Source: Pelagophyceae sp. CCMP2097
Lineage: Eukaryota > Sar > Pelagophyceae
Reading direction: 5' to 3'
Length of the DNA stretch: 11,417 bases
Assembly (NCBI GenBank): GCA_026770575.1
Contig: MU657373.1
Coordinates: 2,406-13,822 of the forward strand
In this document: positions 8,701-11,417 of the stretch, piece after piece
Numbering within the stretch: the stretch's first letter is position 1
Layout: every line of letters begins with the position of its first letter
Notes under the pieces: model-generated
Seen by the model: only the letters and a program-made list of their open reading frames with translations
The model's database searches: none
Told to the model about the DNA's origin: nothing
Translations under genes and position numbers: made by a program

Positions 8701-10165
8701 AGGGCAGGAACAGGACCGCCGAGGGGCCGTCAAGGACCGTCGATGGTCATAGAGGACCACAGAGGACCGTCTCGGGTCGTCGAGGACCGCAGAGGCCCGC
8801 AGAGGGCCGTACAGAACCGCTGAGGCCCCTGTCGGACCGTCTCACGATTGGAGAGGACCGTCCGACTGTCGAGGGTCTGCGTAGGACAATTCGAGCGGCC
8901 GCATTCGGACCGTCGATGGGACTGCGTTCTCCAGGTCCGCAGAGGCCCTGTGGCCGTAGCCGGCCGCGCCGGACCGCGAGAGGCCTTCATCGGACAGTCT
9001 TTGCGGCCAGAGTCGGACCCCTTTCTACGGGCCCGCAGAGGCCCTTCCGAGGGACCGTCTGGCCTCGGCGCGTCGGCGATGCGCTTTTGCGCCTCGGAGC
9101 CGAGCCCTGTTTTTGCCCTCTGCATCTTGTGCCTTTGCCTCGGCGCGGCTCGCTCGCGGCGTCGTCGTCGTCGTCGTCGTCGTCGTCGCACTTTTTGGTG
9201 TACTTTTGGGACCACTTGGCATACCGGACCGACTGCGACCTACCGGCGTCGAGACGACAATCAAAAGGCTCGAAAATGCGGCCAAAGTCCCGCTAAGGCC
9301 CGCCTCCGAAAGGTCAAAGCCCTCTCCCTCAAGAGCTCTGCGAGGCCGAGGGCCGGGCCGCGTGCCGGTGAGAGGGACGGCCCTGCCGTGGAGCCTCGGG
9401 CCCTCTGCGAGGTCGCTTTCGGGACCTCGCTTTCGGTGCGAAGCGCCCCGCGCGGTAACGTACTTTGCAAGCGCTCGCCAGTTGGCTGGATGCATAGCTC
9501 CATCCGCCGCCGCATCCTCCTCCGGCTCCCCGGCCTCCATCTGCCGCTCCACCTAATAGGCGAGGCGGTGACGTCTCGAGGGGCGCCGAGATACGACGGC
9601 TCCTCTGCGACCGCCGCCCCTCAAATGCTTTCCTGGAGTCATCGATCGCACCTCGAGGTAGAGGAGGCCCTTTTGCAGGAAGCTCAGGAGCGCGCCGGGG
9701 GGGACCTAGGCCCTCGCGTGGTTTGTCGTCTCCCGTTTCGTGCGGCCGTCTGTTGCGTACGGCGTACGGCGGCACCGCAATCGCCGGGCCGCGTTCGGCC
9801 GGGCGGCGGTGCCTGGAGAGCCTCGAAGCCTTTGCGGCGAAGGCCGCCCCGGCCGCAAGGCTGCCTCGAGTCCCAGCCGCAAGGCGGCCTCGAGTCCCAG
9901 CCGCGCGGGGCCCGGCTCAGCCTCGACCCGCCTGCGCACCTCGTGGGCCTTTGCGGCGGCCGTCTGCGAATTGGCGAGGAGCGACTCGTAGGAAAAGGTA
10001 AACGCAGAGTGGGCGAACCCTACAGTCGTCCCCACGCGATTCGTTGCCGCCGGACGGCTTATACCGTCTCAAAGGCCGATGCCGCCCCCGTCGGCCCCGC
10101 GCCGGCGCACCGGATTCCTGCAGGTAGCGGTAGACGAGGAAGTTGAGCTCCTCGGACGACATCAT
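2750..10165 (-). CDS. TBL1: TBL1/TBLR1-family LisH-WD40 corepressor subunit, about 23 exons
   Basis: Spliced gene for a nuclear scaffold of the TBL1 (animal), Sif2 (yeast Set3 complex), HOS15 (plant) family, which holds histone-deacetylase corepressor complexes together. Seen: an N-terminal LisH domain ([14 protein letters not shown], then FAHSAFTF), the F-box-like segment [14 protein letters not shown], a charged linker, then eight WD40 blades ending VIDVRMM-stop. Firm exons: 10165-10111, 10019-9940, 9705-9652, 7218-7173, 6904-6759, 6693-6521, 5808-5748, 5644-5605, 5493-5379, 4752-4721, 4506-4411, 4321-4254, 3376-3247, 3167-3072, 3002-2966, 2911-2863, 2773-2750. Less certain: 9552-9464, 9239-9161, 8041-7951, 7841-7770, 7672-7634, 7579-7353. 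All firm junctions keep phase. Expected length is roughly 610-640 residues, close to the family. An in-frame TAG lies 12 codons upstream of the ATG. No frameshift or internal stop is seen, so it is probably functional. Five introns have GC donors. Confidence 0.93.
2774..2862 (-). repeat. Intron 22 with tandem atcccataaaa units
   Basis: This 89-bp intron (donor GTGCGT, acceptor CGTAG) contains, at about 2793-2850, four or five imperfect copies of an 11-bp word around cccataaaa. Confidence 0.75.
2863..2911 (-). CDS. TBL1: TBL1-like exon 22: WD40 blade 8
   Basis: Completes Trp and reads [16 protein letters not shown]. (W)NAAGD is identical to animal TBL1. Acceptor CCCTAG|GA, donor GTGCGT in phase 0. 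The preceding intron is only 54 bp (2912-2965). Confidence 0.95.
2966..3002 (-). CDS. TBL1: TBL1-like exon 21: micro-exon starting WD40 blade 8
   Basis: Thirty-seven bases reading [11 protein letters not shown] plus two bases of the Trp codon, matching the family's GTGGIFEVCW. Acceptor CGTTAG|GC, donor GTGCGT in phase 2. Confidence 0.94.
3003..3071 (-). repeat. Intron 20 with telomere-like (CCCTAA)2
   Basis: The plus strand at 3020-3038 reads ggttagggttagggtcagg. In transcript orientation this is CCCTAACCCTAACCC, about 15-30 bases before the acceptor, where CTAAC words would make good branch points. Two copies are too few to call a telomere. Confidence 0.65.
3072..3167 (-). CDS. TBL1: TBL1-like exon 20: WD40 blade 7
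   Basis: Reads [20 protein letters not shown] then [17 protein letters not shown] is conserved; the usual FDKCVHIW is here LGGQLNVW. Acceptor CCGCAG|GC, donor GTACAA in phase 1. The four or five extra residues before GNTG may be a true loop or a mis-set donor. Confidence 0.88.
3181..3231 (+). repeat. (TCAAAAA) repeat inside intron 19
   Basis: Three perfect 7-bp copies at 3211-3231 with decayed ones before. In the transcript it is a T-rich stretch between donor GTGCGG and acceptor CCGCAG of a 79-bp intron. Confidence 0.8.
3247..3376 (-). CDS. TBL1: TBL1-like exon 19: WD40 blade 6 end and blade 7 start
   Basis: Reads [19 protein letters not shown] then [33 protein letters not shown] is a family signature. 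Acceptor CCTAG|GC, donor GTGCGG in phase 1. Confidence 0.95.
3377..4253 (-). repeat. Intron 18, filled with CCGTCGAG-type repeats
   Basis: At 877 bp one of the longest introns. Bases 3600-4110 carry tight repeats such as cccgtcgagaagg (four times at about 3617-3670) and ggggccgtcgagcg (about 4030-4085), on the plus strand, i.e. antisense to the transcript. Donor GTGCGT, acceptor CCTAG|G. The 3420-3450 part is a T/C-rich run. Confidence 0.85.
4254..4321 (-). CDS. TBL1: TBL1-like exon 18: WD40 blade 6, start
   Basis: Reads [19 protein letters not shown] then VPN. IYTI(K/R)WSPTGP is nearly invariant in TBL1 proteins. Acceptor TTTTAG|GC, donor GTGCGT in phase 0. Confidence 0.95.
4411..4506 (-). 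CDS. TBL1: TBL1-like exon 17: WD40 blade 5
   Basis: Completes Arg and reads [20 protein letters not shown] then [11 protein letters not shown], matching family blade 5 (LLASCSDD). Acceptor GCGCAG|GC. The donor is GC (GCACGG) in phase 1; all GT sites before the stop are in phase 2. The junction gives [14 protein letters not shown] without a gap against the family. Confidence 0.93.
4721..4752 (-). CDS. TBL1: TBL1-like exon 16: micro-exon starting WD40 blade 5
   Basis: Thirty-two bases reading [10 protein letters not shown], nearly the family's GHTNEVNAI. Acceptor GCGCAG|GT, donor GC (GCGCCG) in phase 1. An alternative GTCCGG donor 13 bases on would insert four residues (RAGP) before the conserved R/K-W-D-P, so the GC site is preferred. 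Confidence 0.9.
4753..5378 (-). repeat. Intron 15, GC donor, CCGTC-type repeats
   Basis: 626 bp from the GCGCGG donor to GCGCAG|G. Bases 4970-5190 repeat words such as ccgtctataggggcc and aagggac, the same family as in introns 18, 12 and 5. Confidence 0.8.
5379..5493 (-). CDS. TBL1: TBL1-like exon 15: rest of WD40 blade 4
   Basis: Reads [20 protein letters not shown] then [25 protein letters not shown] is a family signature of blade 4; the Gly-rich loop is a few residues longer than in animals. The donor is GC (GCGCGG) in phase 2. A perfect-looking GTGCGG sits five bases downstream but is in the wrong phase. Joining by GC gives [13 protein letters not shown]. Confidence 0.9.
5494..5604 (-). 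repeat. Intron 14 with perfect 29-bp tandem duplication
   Basis: Bases 5537-5565 and 5566-5594 are identical (unit begins acttctttggaacttttcac). This is most of a 111-bp intron and looks recent. In the transcript each copy carries a CTGACAG word. Confidence 0.92.
5605..5644 (-). CDS. TBL1: TBL1-like exon 14: WD40 blade 4, first strand
   Basis: Forty bases reading [13 protein letters not shown] plus one base, matching the family's ALDVDW segment. Acceptor CTCTAG|GTG, donor GTGCGC in phase 1. Confidence 0.93.
5748..5808 (-). CDS. TBL1: TBL1-like exon 13: end of WD40 blade 3
   Basis: Twenty codons after a completed Ser: [20 protein letters not shown], the outer strands of blade 3 with the WD dipeptide. 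Acceptor ACCAG|GT lacks a pyrimidine tract (GAAAATACCAG). Donor GTACGT, phase 0. Confidence 0.93.
5809..6520 (-). repeat. Intron 12, GC donor, CCGTC/CCTCCGG-type repeats
   Basis: 712 bp. Bases 5930-6420 repeat words like gggaccgcctccgg and ggggccgtcga in plus orientation. Next to the acceptor, tattttcag occurs three times (5811-5850), so the region before AG is A-rich in the transcript rather than pyrimidine-rich. Confidence 0.82.
6521..6693 (-). CDS. TBL1: TBL1-like exon 12: WD40 blade 2 and most of blade 3
   Basis: Reads [29 protein letters not shown] and [21 protein letters not shown], the family's blades 2 and 3. Acceptor GCGTAG|GTG. The donor is GC (GCGCGC) in phase 2. No in-phase GT exists downstream in this frame, and only this junction gives [14 protein letters not shown]. 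Confidence 0.93.
6759..6904 (-). CDS. TBL1: TBL1-like exon 11: end of WD40 blade 1 and loop
   Basis: Completes Gly and reads [11 protein letters not shown], the end of blade 1, then an Ala/Gln-rich loop and [18 protein letters not shown]. Acceptor CTGCAG|GC. The end before GTTCAA is chosen so that Asp meets Val-Thr of exon 12, as in the family's KDVTSLDW; an alternative GTGGCG donor 15 bases earlier cannot be excluded. Confidence 0.87.
7173..7218 (-). CDS. TBL1: TBL1-like exon 10: WD40 blade 1, middle
   Basis: Forty-six bases reading [15 protein letters not shown] plus one base. With exon 9 it gives [13 protein letters not shown], and with exon 11 [13 protein letters not shown], both the expected blade 1. 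The acceptor is GATAG|GTG. The donor is GC (GCAAAG); no GT in phase 1 occurs before the frame closes. Confidence 0.9.
7281..7322 (+). repeat. 21-bp tandem repeat in intron 9
   Basis: aaacgagcaaca(t/c)gagcagcc occurs twice with one difference, followed by a decayed third copy. It lies just downstream of the GTGCGT donor at 7352. Confidence 0.9.
7353..7579 (-). CDS. TBL1: TBL1-like exon 9: linker end and start of WD40 blade 1
   Basis: The end is firm: [12 protein letters not shown] then donor GTGCGT in phase 0, matching the first GHE-EV of the family propeller. Upstream the frame is a Ser/Pro/Ala/Asp-rich linker ([20 protein letters not shown]). The 5' boundary at 7579 (GTAG|C) is tentative: it is the only acceptor I use that lacks G after AG. 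Confidence 0.65.
7634..7672 (-). CDS. TBL1: TBL1-like exon 8: short Lys/Ala linker
   Basis: A 39-base segment between a clear acceptor (TTTTTTAG|GC) and donor GTGCGT, reading [12 protein letters not shown] in phase 1. The following 54 bases stay open and are a multiple of three, so the intron to exon 9 could also be retained as coding sequence. Confidence 0.5.
7770..7841 (-). CDS. TBL1: TBL1-like exon 7: Ala/Pro/Lys linker
   Basis: Acceptor ATTTAG|GC; in the phase that continues exon 6 it reads [19 protein letters not shown] then REAK. The end is ambiguous: a GC donor (GCGTGC, exon end 7770) keeps exon 8 in the frame AKPAPAKG, while a GTGCGG donor two bases later (exon end 7768) would read exon 8 in another frame. 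The first is preferred because it also fits exon 9. Confidence 0.5.
7951..8041 (-). CDS. TBL1: TBL1-like exon 6: basic linker, possible nuclear signal
   Basis: Between acceptor CTTAG|GCC and donor GTGCGC the phase-0 frame reads [20 protein letters not shown] then [14 protein letters not shown] resembles a nuclear localisation signal, expected in the linker between LisH and WD40. Length and phase (30 codons plus one base) are consistent with exon 7. No sequence homology confirms it. Confidence 0.6.
8042..9160 (-). repeat. Long intron (about 5) made of degenerate 11-bp repeats
   Basis: From about 8280 to 9060 the plus strand is a near-continuous array of words like ggaccgtcgag, gggccgtagag and aggactgtaga, with a period close to 11. 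It separates the acidic linker exons from exon 6. The intron's 5' edge is uncertain. Frames here stay open because repeats avoid stops, giving false Arg/Pro-rich ORFs. Confidence 0.8.
9161..9188 (+). repeat. (GTC)9 microsatellite
   Basis: Nine GTC units plus one G. On the minus strand it is (GAC)9, which would encode poly-Asp if exon 5 is real. Confidence 0.95.
9161..9239 (-). CDS. Possible TBL1-like exon 5 with poly-Asp run (tentative)
   Basis: After an acceptor GGTAG|GT, the frame fitting the phase-2 end of exon 4 reads [17 protein letters not shown] followed by nine Asp codons from a (GAC)9 repeat. A GC dinucleotide right after the Asp run would be a phase-0 donor that joins exon 6. There is no homology to confirm this; the same bases read as poly-Thr or poly-Arg in the other frames. 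Confidence 0.3.
9464..9552 (-). CDS. TBL1: TBL1-like exon 4: acidic linker
   Basis: Directly follows exon 3 in phase 0 (acceptor ATTAG|GTG) and reads [18 protein letters not shown] then [11 protein letters not shown]. The start is well placed because family members continue from YLE into an acidic stretch. The end uses a donor GTACGT in phase 2 and is less certain, since the frame stays open far beyond it. Confidence 0.68.
9652..9705 (-). CDS. TBL1: TBL1-like exon 3: F-box-like segment
   Basis: Eighteen codons reading [18 protein letters not shown], nearly the family sequence that follows LisH (the F-box-like region of TBL1 and TBLR1). Phase 0 at both ends, acceptor CTAG|GT, donor GTGCGA. 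Confidence 0.94.
9940..10019 (-). CDS. TBL1: TBL1-like exon 2: second half of LisH
   Basis: Completes the split Gly codon and reads [16 protein letters not shown], matching the LisH segment that follows QESG in the family. It ends AKAHE in phase 0. The acceptor is GTAG|GG and the donor GTGCGC. The intron upstream is 91 bp (10020-10110). Confidence 0.93.
10111..10165 (-). CDS. TBL1: TBL1-like exon 1: start codon and first half of LisH
   Basis: Encodes [18 protein letters not shown] plus the first base of a Gly codon. The stretch [14 protein letters not shown] matches the first LisH helix of TBL1/TBLR1. The start is the first ATG after an in-frame TAG 12 codons upstream; a second ATG follows directly, so either may be used. 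The donor is GTGCGC in phase 1. Confidence 0.93.
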
Positions 10166-10195
10166 CCCCTCGTGGCCGCACGACGGTGTGCGGGT

Positions 10196-10201
10196 CTAAA
10201 G
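10196..10201 (-). promoter_or_regulatory. Possible 5' UTR splice acceptor
   Basis: The minus strand reads CTTTAG ending at 10196, after a short pyrimidine-rich stretch and about 30 bases upstream of the start codon. It could be a cis- or trans-splice acceptor for the 5' leader. The next base is A, unlike the AG|G rule of the other introns, which lowers confidence. Confidence 0.2.
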
Positions 10202-10498
10202 AGTCGCCGATTTCAAAAGGTCGTGAGTACTTCTTACCATGGCGCACGGAGGTACTGTAGACCCCCCGAGGGCGCCTTTGGTATGTTGGTGCAGTCGCTT
10301 TGCTTTAAGTAGATCTAGAGGACACTTCGAAACGCGAGTAGGCTGGCTTAGGTTAAGTCCCATTTCGATGTTGATGGCGCAGCGGCGAAAAAAGGACCGG
10401 CACACCCGGCCCAAGCCCCGCGCCACCCTCGCACCCGCTCGCAGCTGCACAGGCGCGCGTCTTGGTTTTAAGGTTCCGCATGGATGGAACTGCGAATT

Positions 10499-10522
10499 AG
10501 ACAGACAAACAGACAGACAAAA
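10499..10522 (+). repeat. 12-bp tandem repeat agacagacaaac
   Basis: Two copies differing only at the last base, in the 5' flank. A GACA-type microsatellite. Confidence 0.85.
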
Positions 10523-10874
10523 TTGCGCATGGGCGATCTTCAATACCACTAGCAGCTTAGGTCGCTATCGAAACACATCTTAAAACTTGATTTTGCATGC
10601 CCCCGCAAGCCCGTCAAATGACATCCGGCGTGTGTTTACTGTACAGTCTGAGTCTGAATCAAATCGTTCTTATTGAGACAAGGAGAGCTGTGAGCAAGAT
10701 AAGGTCTGAGTCGCAAGCATCTCGCCGTCGCGCCGCTTGTCGTGATCCGACTCGGCGCGCACGGGGCCGTCGCGAAACGCGCCGCGCGCCAGCGGTTCGG
10801 CCAGTTTTTTTGAGACTTCCCCTTTTTGAGAACATATGTCCATTTTTGAGGCACCACACCGCGCGAACGACGCG

Positions 10875-10953
10875 GGCTCCGTTGGACCCTAAGGTTTCTA
10901 TCGGATGAGCCTCGCCTCCCCAAGCGATGAAGCCCTTAGGGTCCAAAGGAGCC
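10875..10953. repeat. 20-bp inverted repeat, 39-base spacer
   Basis: Arms 10875-10894 and 10934-10953 pair at 19 of 20 positions (core ttggaccctaagg / ccttagggtccaa). With one bulge the stem continues inward (ttctatcg against cgatgaag), leaving a short loop. No long T-run follows, so it is not a simple terminator. Confidence 0.85.
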
Positions 10954-11226
10954 GCCCCCCGCCCGCCGAACGAGGTCCCCAAAGCTACCTTAGGCCTGCG
11001 GACTTTCGAAAACTAGCGAGTCTGAACTTCAATGATAACGGGCTTGAATTTGCAAATCCTTGCATCGAAAATTTGGAATCTGTAACCGTTCCGAAAACGT
11101 TTTTAGCGATATTTTTGAAACACGACCTAAGCAGGTAGGGACAGGGTGAATGTGAGGGTAAGGCGGTCTCTGCCGCCAGTAATAATAATTTTACACCACA
11201 CAGAAACCTGGGTAGGCTGCCACAAC

Positions 11227-11245
11227 TGATCCGTTGAACGGATCA
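11227..11245. repeat. Perfect 9-bp palindrome arms with 1-base centre
   Basis: TGATCCGTT-G-AACGGATCA. Outside it, acacca (11195-11200) and tggtgt (11251-11256) add a second pairing, so the whole could be a small foldback element in AT-rich DNA. Confidence 0.8.
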
Positions 11246-11353
11246 TTATATGGTGTGTGTTTACGAAAAGGTTGCTCTTGGTCTCCCCCTGAAAAGTATG
11301 GGTGGCAAATTACAGTGTAATGGATTATGGGGTCCAGTAATTACAGTAATTTC

Positions 11354-11371
11354 AAGGTAATTAATTACCTT
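11354..11371. repeat. 18-bp perfect palindrome
   Basis: aaggtaattaattacctt is self-complementary. Words related to gtaatt/aattac recur through 11310-11395, so it may belong to a short AT-rich repeat cluster at the window's edge. Confidence 0.8.
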
Positions 11372-11417
11372 TCACCCCGAATTACAGGGTAATTGAAAGC
11401 TCATATTTTCAAACGCG

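Larger units (their letters stand above)
10166..11417. other. 5' flank of the TBL1-like gene, no gene supported
   Basis: Includes the probable 5' UTR and promoter. I see no TATA box or initiator that I would defend. Frames of 77-117 codons occur on both strands but none is recognisable. GC content falls along the stretch, and the last 300 bases are AT-rich with short palindromes. Inverted repeats are listed separately. Confidence 0.6.

Noticed and set aside
8848..10146. 432-codon plus-strand open frame
   Set aside because: Antisense to the LisH exons and across the 11-bp repeat array; open only because of high GC content and repeats.
10196..10549. 117-codon minus-strand frame upstream of the start codon as a further upstream exon or gene
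   Set aside because: Its frame ends before exon 1, no family sequence precedes LisH in TBL1 proteins, and the frame is not recognisable.

Overview
This window looks like nuclear DNA of a GC-rich single-celled eukaryote, probably an alga. It holds one recognisable gene: a heavily interrupted gene on the minus strand, about 10165 down to 2750, for a TBL1/TBLR1 (Sif2, HOS15) protein. This family has an N-terminal LisH domain followed by eight WD40 blades and serves as a scaffold of histone-deacetylase corepressor complexes. The gene is cut into about 23 small exons (24 to 227 bases), so no single open reading frame shows it. I rebuilt it by reading the minus strand, joining splice sites in phase, and comparing with the remembered layout of the family.

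Layout. Bases 1-2749 are the 3' flank and hold no gene I can support. They contain dispersed repeats, a palindromic 18-bp minisatellite (1203-1437), homopolymer runs and several tRNA B-box-like motifs. Bases 2750-7353 hold the WD40 part (exons 9-23), read with high confidence. Bases 7354-9552 hold a charged, low-complexity linker (exons 4-9), where several boundaries are uncertain. Bases 9652-10165 hold the LisH and F-box-like N-terminus (exons 1-3). Bases 10166-11417 are the 5' flank, becoming AT-rich, with a 20-bp inverted repeat and two short palindromes but no supported gene.

The most unusual feature is the intron set. Of 17 introns whose two ends are fixed by reading phase and WD40 alignment, five start with GC instead of GT, and all 17 are followed by G in the next exon (AG|G). 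GT donors are mostly GTGCG. The four longest introns are filled with a degenerate 11-13-bp motif around CCGTCGAGG, nearly always in one orientation, which I did not see in the flanks. GC donors plus an AG|G acceptor rule fit dinoflagellates best from what I know. A GC-rich haptophyte or pelagophyte remains possible, and the sequence alone does not settle it.

The protein would act in the nucleus, using LisH for self-assembly and the propeller for histone or partner binding. No neighbouring gene or operon-like context is visible.
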